Source: Tyto alba
Taxonomy: Eukaryota; Chordata; Aves; Strigiformes; Tytonidae
Assembly: GCF_018691265.1 (NCBI RefSeq)
Contig: NW_024881272.1
Coordinates: 18,837,323-18,901,322 of the forward strand
Reading direction: 5' to 3'
Length of the DNA: 64,000 bases
A program made the position numbers and the translations under genes. Of the stretch, positions 1 through 12,276 are shown piece after piece (the stretch's first letter is position 1; every line of letters starts with the position of its first letter). The notes under the pieces were generated by a model. It had not been told where the DNA came from. It did no database searches and worked only from the letters and a program-made list of their open reading frames with translations.

Positions 1-960
1 CACTTTTCTTAAACAATGAGAAATTATACAGGTATATTCAAATTCAGGTCTAAAGGTGATGTTCTTGAGGCATGACTAAAGAGCATAGCTAGCTATGGGA
101 AGCACACAATCTGCTGTGAATATGCACATGCAGTGGTAGGCATTACATAGCCTCTAAAAAAGGAAATCAATACTCCTGACAGTCATGTTAACAGATGTCT
201 GCTTCCTGCTGACTGTTAGGTTATATCATGTGCAAAATTAGTTACAACACAGGTCTGGACCTACAGGTTCAAGAACACCAGATTAAGTGACTTTATGTCC
301 AGACTATGCCAGGGAAAGTACCATCAAAAAGAGTTAAGGTGGAACATCACCATAGGCAGAGAATTGTTTTACTTTTGTCCCCTCAAGTCAGGCCCATTAC
401 ATTATTTTAATGTACATGTAATACATAAGTACAGTAGTGTCACTGTGGCACTACAGGCTGCTTGGCCTAATAGGTATTTGGGGATGTCAAGATAATCTCC
501 AAAATTCAGCGCAGCTCAAACACCACTGTCTCTTGAAAAAACAACTGTTTCAACTTACTCTTCCAATTTTTGACAGAAAATTATCAAAGAGGTGACTACC
601 CCTGCCATGGCAGGAAGCAGTACGATAAATGAAGGAGAGGACTGAGGAAAGTTTACTCTACACTTAAGAGCAGAAAACAAGTTTGTTTTCCAGCACATCT
701 GTTTCACGGTGCATTGTTGCTGCAATATAAATTTTTTGAACTGCAGTATTTTCCTGTCTGCTTTGACCAGGGTCTGTGCTTGAAAGGGTTGAGTGCAGGG
801 TTCTGAAGCAAGACTATTGTGGGCATCTGATAAAGGAGGTGTTTGCATTAGTGCTGAGGATCCACAGCAACAAGATCTCAGACTGTGCCTTTCCATAGAA
901 GGTCCGAACATAAAGTAGGGAAACTAAACTTGGTCTTGGAAGGCAGAGGTTCTTTGTCCC

Positions 961-1025
961 CTGCATGATCTCAGACAACATTTTTCCTCTCTCCAGGCCT
1001 CAATTTTTCCTGGAAATAGGGACTG
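961..1025 (+). repeat. MIR-like SINE fragment
   Basis: The segment runs through a CTCTCTCCAGGCCTCAATTT-type core followed by a GGAAATAGGGA-type stretch. This follows the order of the MIR core (CTCTCTGTGCCTCAGTTTCC, then TGTAAAATGGGGA). It is diverged and short, so the family call rests on pattern memory. It also carries a pyrimidine tract and AG, with a GTAAGT at 1090-1095, which together mimic a spliced exon. All three frames of that apparent exon contain stops. Confidence 0.4.
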
Positions 1026-4000
1026 ACAGCTTCCTGTCTTCTCTCTCTGCACTCATGGCTTTTTTGGCTAGTGGCTGTTCCTGATTATGGGTAAGTCTGA
1101 TGACTGTGAGTCTGACCTCCAGGAGGCCTCTGGACACTTCTATATTATATTTGATAATGAAGCCTCCTGTCTTATCCAATCAAGACAAAAAAAGTAAGTC
1201 AGACCAGAGGAAACTCACTCAGCACAAAATGGCAGCCTCGGTGGAGTAAAGTCAGAGCCATTAGCTATTGACTACTATAGAAATACTGAAACTGCATCAG
1301 GGATTTCTTCTTTTAATTGCTATTTAGGGATTTAAATGAGATTTTTAAAAAGAAAGAAAGACAGAATGTTTAGTCTACAATCACTCTTTGCTGCCAATAC
1401 AGGCTATCATATAAATTACTTAGACACTTTTAAAAATACATTATTTACTCAATAACCCATAATGGGTCCAGAGCTCCTTTTACACGCTATTATAGAAGTA
1501 CATAATTGCTGAATGTTCAAATGGATATTTCTTCTGGGCAATAGTCTGTAATGGCTCCTTCAAAGCTCTTAGGCTTTTATCATACGAAGGCCTAAGTAGA
1601 AAATGTTTAGTTCACTGATCACTGACCTAATAGAGAGCAACAGCTTCTCTGGAACAACTACTGTCTGCTAGAGCAGATGATGTATGAATGACATTTAAAA
1701 AAATTCTTGGAAGTATGTGCTAGGGAAATATTATTGTTCATGCAAAGCAAATACCGCTGATGAGATCCTCAGAGTTCTTTTGTTTGGTACTGCTTGGTTT
1801 AGTTTTTTAGTTTCTGTGCGAGCCCAAGAACAAAAGAAAACAGTCAGTATTGTGTATGAAATGAGAGCTCAGTCTAGGACCCATTTGGATCTATGAGAAA
1901 ATTTTCCATGTTCTCAGAGGTCATCCAGCTCAATTAAAAAATGTCTCAAATGAAAATGCAGGTATTTGGTACACATTACAATGTAAGAAGCTGAATTTTA
2001 AAATCAGTGAAGTAAGGGATACTGCAGTGGGGAAAATCACATTTCTTAAAGTCATACTGAACACAGAAAAACCCACAGGCCTATCCAGGCCTTGATCCAG
2101 AAAAGAAATAAGCAACTTGACACATTTTCAGCACTATTGCTATGAGTCTCACAATTACTGAGCTGCTGTTCTCTACTTACATTTAGCTTTGAAATCTGCT
2201 GCTTTCATTTCAGACATAAAGAAACGTTCAGGTTCCTAAAAGCTTGGTGTAAGAAAACACATTTTCTCTCCTTGCACACGTTGGGTGGTAAAGCCCAAGG
2301 AGGTGCTACTGCCAAATAAATGTCAGCTGGGTCTAAGTGCAGGACCAAGGAGGATGGATGTGAGCTGGAGGCAGTCAGGCAGAGACCCTCAGAGAGGCTG
2401 AAGGACACCTCCAGCTCTGAGCCTGATGGGCCTGGGGAGAAGTCCTTGCTTGGTGGTACAGCTCTCTCACGGGCTTGGGGCTGGTTGCAACGAGAAGTGC
2501 AGCTCACCAAAGGAGGCTACTGAATAGCCAGCTCAGGAGCTGGATGTGATCTTAACACCTTGTGCCGTCAAACCAGACCAACTATGCCAGCACAACGCTG
2601 GTTTGTATGTGACCTGACATGAGAAGCTCTCCCATGCCTTTTATCAGTGGATTTCTCCAGCCTGGTAAGGCTGCCTGGGACTCCTAGTATTCTGGCATGA
2701 TTAACAGAAAAAAATACAGTCGCTGGCAATTCTAATACTTCTTTCTCTTTGATGCATCTGATAGAAGAGAAACTGCAATCACAGACCAATATGCAACCAG
2801 GCTGCACCAGTTAGCCTCATCATGCAAATGAGACACACTTGCAGGTGAACTTATTAGAGATCAAATAGTTTTAGGCACTGCAGATAATGAAGGCAGAGTG
2901 CTTATGTTGCAACAGTCAGAGCTGGAATTTAATCATGTTGTTGATAGATACTGCAGCAGTGAACAAACACAGAAACAGCCACAAAACCAAACTGTTAGAA
3001 TGAAAGGAAGGTATAAACCAGACAAATAATAACAGTAGTAATAAAAAAAGACCCAAACCAAGAAACATAGTGGTTTCAGGAAGGAATAATCTTGCAAGTT
3101 AGACCTGGAAAGACTTTGAGCCCTGCTTCTTTCAGCTGAGCAGCTGGAAAAGTGAGGGTTGCAAGGAGCAGCTGATGGGGTGTCACTGCCTGTTCCAAGA
3201 GAGAGATGTGGCTGCTATGCACCTGTGGGGATGGCCCTGCAGGATGATGCCTGGAAACCAACCATGAGGTGAAATGTAGCCCACACTGGGAAGCAGCATC
3301 ACCTAGGAAAGAACTCAGAAAGAAACAGAGAAACGGCCTCCTGGGGTGGAAATTATAACAGAAGTTACACAACTGACAGGCTGGATTAGCAATCTGGTAG
3401 ACATTAAGAATAAATCAATTCTGCAGATGCATTAGCCCCTTCTGTCTTAATAAACCCCTCACACGCTCCCACCATCCTTCATGCAAACACCTGGGGAGAC
3501 CCCAAGCAGCCCCACAAAGGTTTGCTTGTTTTAAGGAGCAAAGATGAGATCCAGCAGGTGAAAGCTGCAAAATGGAAACATTTGGATTCTTCTGGCAGAC
3601 AGAAATTACTAAAAATACCGTTTGGCATTTCTTCTAATACCAGTTGGTAGTAGAAGAGCTCCAAAGATGTCAACAGGAAGCCCTAGAGGTTAGAGGGAAT
3701 GATGTAATCGCATGTGACATAATGCTTGGTGTAGAGATTTCCTGGAATTGATTAGTGCCATTCATGATAACAGCAGCCAGCAAGAGTGTGAGGACTGGGT
3801 GAAGGCCCAGGCAGCATTCAGGCATTCGATATTTTTCTTTCTCTTTTAACACGATATCTGGTCTCATTGTTTCAGATGCATAATACAACAACTTCATGGT
3901 ATTCCCATGCAGCTTTGTCTGGGAAGGCTTCGAAGCAGCACACTCACCAGCAACGTGCAGCTACTCCCACACAAAGGGCCACAGAGAGACAACTGCAGAG

Positions 4001-4719
4001 GTGGAAAGACAATGAAGACTCTTGGGTCCTCCTTCCTCTAGAATATCCTCCCCTCCATTCCTCTCTTATTCCTTCAAGTATAAGATTCAGTCAGATTGCC
4101 CTCATCAGTACATTGGTTTATGCCTAGTCTATATACAAAAGCTATGAAGTGCCATCTATATTTAACAGGAGGCCTCTGATCCATGTGAGTGGGTGGAAGT
4201 TGATAGTGAGTGACATGGATGCTGACAATGGCACACAAACTCCGCAGCACACTTAAAACTTTTAATTGCATTTTAAAGTAATGTAACCAGGCAATGTTTA
4301 ATGAGTACTTTGTTTAAGAAATTCTGACTTTATAAGCTAATTAAAGAGAGGGAAGGGTTACTGCACTAGGGCAACAAATCCAGGCTGCTGAATGTCTATA
4401 CTACAGCAACATGTAGTTCAGATTCAGTTGGCAGCCTTGCAAATCTCCAGCCAGCATGAATGATTTTTTCTTTTTTGACTGGCAAATAAATTATTATTAT
4501 CGTCATGATTATGTTAATAGAAAAAAAGTAAAGGATGGGCAAGTAGTTCTTTTGCCAGGGCTGGTAAATTTTCACGACACTTTTTGCAAAGCTGTCATAT
4601 GGCTGGGTTAGATGGAACTGGAAGGCTTTATGTGAGTAGCATTTAACTTTCAACATTCTTCATGGAAACTTACATGGCACATAATTTACATATTCAATAC
4701 TAGTGACAATTTACTTCTC

Positions 4720-4905
4720 CCATCTGAGCAGGGCTTTCAACTATGCCACTTGAACTAAATTAATAAACAGTAATTAGAGAATGTTGTGCGAGCGAGCTGT
4801 TGATGTTGAGAAGATTCTAATCAACACCTTCTTTTAAGGGCCAATTAAAGCTGAATGTATGCAATATAAACATCTTCTTGTATTTAGACATGAACTGGCG
4901 AACAA
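4720..4905. other. Conserved-looking AT-rich block, possible enhancer
   Basis: The block has clustered TAAT/ATTA cores (AATTAATAAA, AGTAATTAGAG, CCAATTAAAG) and a TCAACACC-type stretch. It also retains CpGs in a GCGAGCGAGC run inside otherwise AT-rich DNA. Retained CpG in AT-rich noncoding DNA is common in conserved vertebrate regulatory elements. Conservation itself was not measured. Confidence 0.25.
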
Positions 4906-6929
4906 GGTAAAAAATAAAAATCAGAACAATTACAGCAGGTTAGAGATGATCCAATGGAATGGTGAGTCTTCCTTAATCATGAAAGCAGCAGTAATTTCTA
5001 CAAACCACTGGCCACCTTCTATGGTGAAGCACTAACAACTCGTGTGAGTTAATTCTGATTAGGACAAACCTTCATGCTTTCATTGACAGGCTTTTCTCTG
5101 AAAGCACCCCTGCATCTGCCTCCAATTTCCACTGCAGTATTCACCTGTCTGTAAGACTACCCTGCATCTAAAGTGAGGCCAAAGCTGCAGTAGAAAGAAG
5201 ACTTCCCTGGGGGGAGGCAGTAAAGGCGAATGTACCCATCCCATTAACGCTGCCTCATAGCAGAGCGAGAGGCTCCCCGGCAGGTGATCTGGGGGAGGAT
5301 TTGCACGGCACAGCCTCCACCAGCAGTGCTAGTGGGAATACAGACACAAGGACAAGCCTGAGTGAGAGGTAAAGCTGCTCCAAATTGTCTCACATCTGCT
5401 ATGGGGGAAGAGCAGCACAAGGGCAGTTACGCCAGAGCAGCTAATGAACTTGTACCTCTTGCCTATGTGTACTTCTTCACCCCACTGGAAACATAAGGTG
5501 GTTTATTCCTGAAAAGTGAATTTAAGACAACCCTTGTTTCCAAAATTCCTGAAGGACAGAGGAAAGGCCATCTTTGATTTAAACAGAGATGATCCTTAGT
5601 GTACCAAAGGGAGCCTGCAGTAGCAACACAGACTTGTGTATCACCATTATGAACTGTCAGTAAGTTAAAAATAAGCATAACTTCATCCAAATCACAGCAC
5701 ACTGCTTCCTAAAGCACATCTGAAAAAAAAAAAAATCATCTAAGCTGGTGCAATGAAGCACATGCAAAATTTGTCCTCCAAGTTAGAAGATACAACAGGC
5801 TAATAAAGGTAAGGGAAACATCTGTTCCAATAATGCACCAGTATTATTTGGAGAAAATGACTGCATCACGGCCATTTGGTATCCAGAAATACTACCACAG
5901 TAATAGGATGTTGTCACCTCAGGCTCTACTGAAATCTACAGGAATTTTACTTGTTTAAGAATTATAGGATTAGGCACATGATCAGTGTTTCTTCCCTTTG
6001 AAAATAAACATTTCCACTTACCATTTCTATAGCAGTGTGAGATCATTATCTTGTGACAGTATTTGGTTCCACTGGCATTATCTCCTAATTAGGTATTTTA
6101 AAATATATGTAAGAAGGTGGAGGTGGCCAGTGGACTTGTAAAGCTGACAGGTCTGGTATGTTCTTACAAACTCTGCTAATCCCAACCATTGGAAATATAT
6201 TAGTAAGGCCAAGCTAGCACTTTAAAGAACAACACAGCAAAAGCCTTGTGTCTTGAACTCCAGGAGTTCAGCACGCAGCAGAAGGACTCTCGCAGTGGGA
6301 GCAAAGCCCTTGGGCAGGGGAGTGGAGCAAGGAGGAGTGGGAGGCTGCACACCAAATGGGAAACTGGCCCTGGAAAGAGGGCACCACTGAAAGGCTGACA
6401 ACCTCTACACTGTGGTCAGCCCTACATGACGGTAGCATCAGCACTTAAGGTGTTCAGTGTAGGGCTTCAGGGGACTTCTGGAAAGCCAAGCACAGAGAAG
6501 TTTACCAAGGATGAGAAGATGCAAGTAATGCAAAGGGAAAATATCTAACAGACTGTGTTTGATATCCTCTGCACTGTCTCTATATCCTGAGAGATTATTG
6601 CATTTATAGGCACAAAATCATAAAAGCTTTCTTCAAGATGCTTCATAATATATGAGCAGGTCTTGGATTTCAGTCTGTGGCATGGTGAGAATTAGGAAAA
6701 TGGGTATTCTGGTATGCTGGATTTGTTTTTTCTCCCAAGAGGTAGGCTTAATTCCTAACAAATTCTCTTTGTAAAAAAGAAACTATGACACACATATACA
6801 CGACAGGTCATTTCGGAGGTAATTCTTTGCATGCAAGAAGCACTCCCTCAGCAACAGTATTCTTCTAACCTTCAGCTGAGTTAAGAACTATGATTTGTTT
6901 CTGTTTCTGAGTTGCTTTTAAACCTCAAT

Positions 6930-7191
6930 TCAGTAAATGTGTTGGTGATTTTCAGGGTGTTCTGAACAGTGGAAGGCAGCAAAGTAAATGTCTGAAGAAT
7001 ACTGATAGTATGAGACAGGCTCTAAACTGCCATTTACTCCAATATCTGCAGTTCGATTCAATATGCAGCGTGCAATATGATTTTTGATCTGATCAATTGG
7101 AATTTCTAGGCCTGAATCTGTTTGCAATAACCATGGCCCATCAGTAACTTCACAGAAAACAGTGAGGTGCGGAGGAAAAAACTGATGTAAG
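6930..7191 (-). CDS. Candidate terminal coding exon, protein not recognised
   Basis: On the minus strand a pyrimidine-rich acceptor (TCATTCCCTTCCAG) is followed directly by one base that completes a codon, then 86 codons and a TGA at 6930-6932. The frame has a balanced, protein-like composition with mixed acidic, basic, aromatic and small residues. It opens LHQFFPPHLTVFCEV, has a central TDSGLEIPIDQIKNHIARC and ends ENHQHIY. The same frame stays open upstream to a stop at 7284-7286, so a start inside the open frame cannot be excluded. The nearest clear AATAAA on this strand is at 5502-5507, which would give a long 3' UTR. I cannot name the protein or a domain. No preceding exon with matching phase (two bases of a split codon) was found by eye. 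Open frames of this length do occur by chance in 64 kb, so the call rests on composition plus the acceptor. It could also be a pseudogene remnant. Confidence 0.4.
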
Positions 7192-7399
7192 CTGGAAGGG
7201 AATGAGTCTACATTAATGCCCGCTGTAAATTTTTGTTTTCCACTGGAAGTTTTCTCTTGCCTAAAGTCACTTCTGTCCTCCTTTCACACCTCTTCAAGTC
7301 CACTTGGTGAACAAATTAAATGAAATTCCTCACTTGTTCTTAATACTTTTTAAATGCAAGCCAAGCCTCTTGGCTTCTCATACCTGGACATCTACTTTT

Positions 7400-7640
7400 T
7401 TTAAAATGCTATTGGATAATTTCTCTCTCTTTCATAGGCCGGTGCTTTGGCCCGTATGTACCCTGTGCGCTCCGTAAGGCTCATGCATAACTGTAATGGA
7501 CGATTAGTCCAATTAAGTCTCCAGCAATTTCAATGGCTTATGCAAGAGTAGATGGGGCACAATATGTAATTTCAGCTTTTTTTGTGAGGGTTTTCAATCC
7601 TTCCATGAACTAAATCATTTTATCAGTTTCTTTCTCTTTC
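7400..7640. other. Exon-like or conserved noncoding block
   Basis: Between AT-rich flanks this block holds a CpG-retaining core (GCCGGTGC ... CGTATG ... GCGCTCCG), then TAATGGACGATTAGTCCAATT and ATTTCAATGGCTTATGCAA. On the plus strand a CTCTCTCTTTCATAG acceptor and a GTAAGG donor frame exactly 36 bases (7438-7473) with one phase-0 frame open. The block lies in the putative intron just upstream of the minus-strand exon at 6930-7191. It could be a regulated microexon of a plus-strand gene, an intronic splicing element or an enhancer; the sequence alone does not decide. Confidence 0.3.
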
Positions 7641-10600
7641 TTTTTTTAAAAAAATAAATTGTCCCATTAAACTACAGAACTGGAACATATTCATGAATAG
7701 TTTCTTTCTGCTGTAACTCAAGGAGCTCCTGACATAACAAAAACTGGTAATTAACTGGCTCGAAGACTTTTACAATAGCCTCTTTAAATAAGTCCTAGTA
7801 TGCGGCACTTGCAGCGCTGACTCCACATTGCTGATACCACTGCAGTGCACCCTCTATTAAACAAGGTTTGCTACTCTACCTCAGCATCAATTCTTGGCTG
7901 TTTTTTCCACTGCACTCCTACTTGGAAACACTAAAGTCCTCCCACACCTCTTTGTGTGGCAAAGGCTAACCAGCTCCTCCACGATGGGTCCCTGCTCTCA
8001 TTCCCCTTGGCTTTGTGCTGTGTCCTTCAACTCCCCAGTATCAGAGGGCCACTTGCCACTGGCAAAAGGGCCGAGTGGCGGGTCTCCAGCGGCTGGGCAT
8101 GGCTCAGCCCCTCCTCCTGACTAGTGTCACGGGCTGCTTGGTGCTTGCAGCACAGATGCATTCTGGCATGCTTTGGCAGTCCCCGCTACCTGTCCCCTGC
8201 TCCACACCTACGCAGAGCAGGGAGGGGCTCTTCCCGGTGGCAGAATCAGGCTTCGATTTTTCAGATTTCACTCAGCAATGTGTGATTTGTAGCTGCTGCT
8301 GTGTGTTGGCTCTAAGCATAGTCGGTCTTGCCTACTCATGCTTATCTCCCCTGGTTACAATACATTCTGTTTCTGATGAAAATATTACTCTGATGAGTGT
8401 TTCTCTGGTTCCACCACGCTTATATGCTCCCTGCTAACTAGCACAAGCCTTATAGTTGCAGTTCCTAATATTTTGCATCGTTTGTAGATCGAGCAATTTA
8501 GTTTGTAAATAGCATGAAGGAAAGTATTAATGTGTAACTTCCCCCAGTGCTCCAGACAGATTGGTTCACTGCGGAACAATTATATACATATGTGCTAGCC
8601 TACATTTCTTGTAAAATCAAATCATGTAAGGATGCTTCAACCAGAACAAGCCATAAAGCTAGACAAGGCATGGAAAAAACATCCCCAAATATGTACTGCT
8701 TAAGTTACAAAACTATATAAAAATAAAGCAAAATTGAAAAGGGCAAAGGAGACAAAATGTAAACACAAGCTTTTATACACTCTGTGTAATATAGAGCAAA
8801 TGTCATTTTGACATGCTGGTATCATGAGCTGCCAATGTAGTTCAGAAACGAAAGGGATATCTCCAGAATTATGGCAATGCTGCCTTCCCGCATCAAAGCC
8901 AGTTACAAGATCTATGTTGCTGCCAGGTTTAACTGCCTACTTGGAAACTAAACCAGGAGAAATAATTTCCTAAGAAATTGTATTTAAAGTGTCCAGAAAG
9001 ATTATAAATCTTCCGAACCCCCTTTGGAAATGCAGCCCTTTTAGTGAGGGCTCACAACCACTCCCCTCAGTGCAATGAGTGCAGAAAGCCCCCCAAAACC
9101 TGCTGCACTCAGGTGTTCTGTAGGACATCAATGAGGCAATTGGAACACACCACTAAGTTGATTTTGCACCTTTGAAAAATCTCCTTCTTAACACAAATAC
9201 TCCATCACTGTCAGCTGAACATGTTTAACTTTTGAATTAATGCTATTTTCAAGAGGTCAGACATGTGACAGTAACAACAGTCTTTTGCCAAGCAATGTAT
9301 TTCAGGTCTACATCTGAATTTCCCCAGAGCCTGGTATTGTTTAAATACAAATAACTGACTCTGGCTCATCGCTAATGCAAAACTTCTGTTCTCTGGACTC
9401 CTTCAGGGCTCCACTCATGGCTTCCTTCCCCACACAGGCAAGGGGAGGCAGATCCACTCAGCGCCCTCTCCCACATTATGCACTGCTTCGCAGGTCAGAG
9501 GGACCTAACAGCCAGCAGCTAAGAATAATGGCAGTCATTTTTCCTCCCATTTTGTCCCCATCCCAAAGACTGCTAGATGTGTCAGCAGAGGTTTAGGTGA
9601 CAATCATGTGGTCTGTGAAAACACACCTCCACCAAGGGCCACCGCTGCCAGGCTGCCTCAGTTCTGGGATGGAGACACCTCCAGCACAGCTGCTGGTCTG
9701 CTGGGCACTGGTGTGGTGGTGAGGAGGAGTGAAAGCCGCTGGGAAGGTGAACAGGGGCTGCCTCCACTCATGGCTGGGCTCTCACAGCCCAAAAGGAAGC
9801 CGGTCTCCACTCTAAGGATTATCTATTTTGTATTACACTGCAATTGTATGAAATACCAAATCAGTGCTCTGTACAGTGTCTTTTGGTGGTTATGCAGATC
9901 TAGAACGTTCAGAGGTATTTCAGGAAGAGCTGTTTCTGGAGTCATGTGCAGCCGGAAGGTGCCTGGGCTCTGGTGGAAACAAGTAACGTGTCTGTCCCAC
10001 CACACTAATCCCTATGACTCCGGCAGACATCGGGTAGGTGCAGTGGGCTTTGGGACAGGTCTAGTGTGTGCGTGGTGCCACAGCCCAGTCCTCATGATAA
10101 GTGAAGTCACAGATTTCGGCGGTATAGTTCCACAGCAAGCCTGCTCTCACCAAATTAACTATTAACAATACCAAGCAATATTGCATAAACAATGACATTA
10201 GTTTTCTTCATGCAGTAACACTATGACTCCCACTCAGTCACTGTGAGCTGCTGAGAGGATTTTGTGGGAGGGCATAGGCCCCCTCTCCAGACCTACCTTC
10301 AGGGACCTGTACATGGCCAATTCCTGGAACTCCTTTTCTCTCTGTCTCTTAGCACAGGTGGGGTCCAGATCTTCTGTCAGTTAAATTTTGTTTTTCTGCT
10401 TTGTAATTCAGATAGGGTTTTGGTTCACTTGGCTGGCACAGAATATTTTCACCACACCCTTGTCTCTTCAGACAAACAACCTCTTTTCTAACCTCTGGCA
10501 GAGCTAAACCTAGTGAGTAAGAAGAAACAGTAGTTAAGGCATAATAAATAAATCCACCCTGAAGAAATACCTGCACAAAGCAAGATGAATGGACATCATC

Positions 10601-12141
10601 TACCTGGACAGTGTTGCTGCTAAACATGGGAAGAATAAATCAGACATGTCAGGTGCACTAAGACACCTGACAAACGGAATGACATTTCTTGAAACCATAG
10701 TTTTATCTCTGCTTGTTTGGATCAAACACTTGTAATAGTTGTGGATTAATTTCCTTCCCATAGTCAAAACAAAAAAAGCCAGGCACCATTTTATTAATTT
10801 CCAAATCAGCTTCAGATAAGCAGAATTGCATTTAAAAAAAGTAAACACCCTGCCATAGAATTGGAGGATATGTAAGCATTTGGGGCTTTTTTTCTTGTGT
10901 CTATAAAAGGGGGGAGGTTTTAGCATTATGAATAGATTTCATTTTGTAAGTTGTGCTACAAAGCACTGATAAGGCAACGGGAAAGCAGCAGAGATTAAGG
11001 CAGAGCAGGAAGAAATACCACCCATATTAGGAGACAGCCACTTACTTAGTCGCTCCCATTTGAATAAAGATGCCATTGTTCAGCCAGAAGAATGCACATA
11101 TTCACAGGCCCAGCACAGAATAGCTCAGTGTATCTAGAACTCCAGAAGTGTCCAAATTACAGCCCCAGGGCCAAAACTGCCCTTGAGTCTTTCTGAAGAA
11201 TGACCCTCTGCTTAATTAATCAGTGCTTTAACTGTGAGTGATCCCAGGACACACTTTTCTCAGGCCTTTTTCTTAGCTCTGCTTGTTCAGAACAAACCTT
11301 TAAATGTTCTCTGGCTGATTTTTGACCATTTTTTTCCCCTTTCAAGATTATTATTTCCTGTTTTACTGTGAAAGCTCATTACAAACGAAGACCAGCATCT
11401 AGATGATCTCAGTTCAGTTTACTTGGATAGCAAATGATTGACTGGGGATGGAGAGACACTGGCTCTCTTTCAAGGCCTACCAAAAAAGATTAAGTCTACA
11501 GGCTCCCAGAATATTGCTACTGCATTTTTCTTTCCATATACTAAGGAAGAATTATAGCAGGGCTGATGAGCTTGTACATGCCATTCTGTTAGTCACAGTT
11601 GATCCCATCACCATAACTCCAGTTCTTGTGCATGGGATCCTTACCAAGATCTCTTTCCCGTTTGCTCTACACAAGACAAGTATGGATTTACAGCACTAAG
11701 AACTCCTTTTCCCTGTCACAGTCCAGGTTGTCTGGATTCTCGTAAAGCTTTTTTTCTGTCTGGAAGAGAACCGAGATTCGATAGCAACTAGAAATGCATG
11801 AAGACAATGAAAAACATTGTGCAAAATTTCTCTCCAAATTGGACTCCAACTTGTCTACCTAGCCTTGGTGATAAAAATCATCTTATTCTAATTGAAGTTA
11901 AAGTTTAACACGGAAAGTCAAAGGTTTTCCTTCAAATGAAAACAGCAGTCTTTTTTTTTTTTTTTTTTTTTAACAGTGATCTTTACCGTGAAAACCAAAT
12001 GGATTTTGACCATCTTTACAAACTTGTAACAAAATATACAAACTAAAAAATGTCAAGGTTTTAAAAAAGTCAGCATGAATGTCTTGAAAAGCTATAATGA
12101 TAATATAATCTGCAGCTAGGGAAGCTGGAGCCATACTGTTT
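7641..12141. other. Noncoding stretch, no gene seen
   Basis: A GC-richer patch at about 7950-8260 and another at about 9400-9800 give overlapping open frames in several registers, with no protein-like composition. The rest is AT-rich unique sequence. No tRNA, small RNA or promoter signal was recognised. A pure T tract of 21 bases lies at 11951-11971. Confidence 0.55.
11951..11971. repeat. Homopolymer T21
   Basis: This is an uninterrupted run of 21 T. No target-site duplication or repeat body was recognised beside it, so it is not assigned to a retroposed tail. Confidence 0.9.
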
Positions 12142-12276
12142 GATAGGCCCTATCTTATGATATCCAATATTAAGCTAAGTAAAATGATATGACCGGATGG
12201 CCTAACTAAATTTAGTAGTCTGGTGAATTGCCACTCTACTAAATTTAGTCAGCCCATAATGGGCATTAGATATCTA
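12142..12276. repeat. Cluster of short perfect palindromes
   Basis: Within 135 bases are GATAGG-C-CCTATC (12142-12154), GATATC (about 12159-12164), two copies of the perfect 12-mer ACTAAATTTAGT (12205-12216 and 12238-12249), GCCCAT-A-ATGGGC (12252-12264) and TAGATATCTA (12267-12276). The two 12-mers are 33 bases apart, start to start. The cluster may be a paired binding site or the remains of a small inverted-repeat element. No known family was recognised. Confidence 0.6.

Larger units (their letters stand above)
1..6929. other. AT-rich noncoding stretch, no gene seen
   Basis: No reading frame here looks protein-like, and the longer open frames are low-complexity. The stretch holds a MIR-like fragment near 961-1025, a 55-bp exon-like segment at 2181-2235 on the minus strand, and a TAAT-rich block at about 4720-4905 that keeps isolated CpGs. 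Slightly GC-richer patches lie at about 2280-2540, 3100-3310, 5190-5340 and 6240-6420. If the exon at 6930-7191 is a real 3' terminal exon, the upper part of this stretch is its 3' UTR. The nearest clear minus-strand AATAAA signal is at 5502-5507, about 1.4 kb past the stop codon. Confidence 0.6.

Noticed and set aside
997..1089. Apparent plus-strand exon with strong acceptor and GTAAGT donor
   Set aside because: The acceptor tract lies in a MIR-like fragment and all three frames contain stops. At most it is an exonised SINE.
9608..10165. 185-codon plus-strand open frame
   Set aside because: No ATG at the reported start, no domain, and the composition shifts along the frame.
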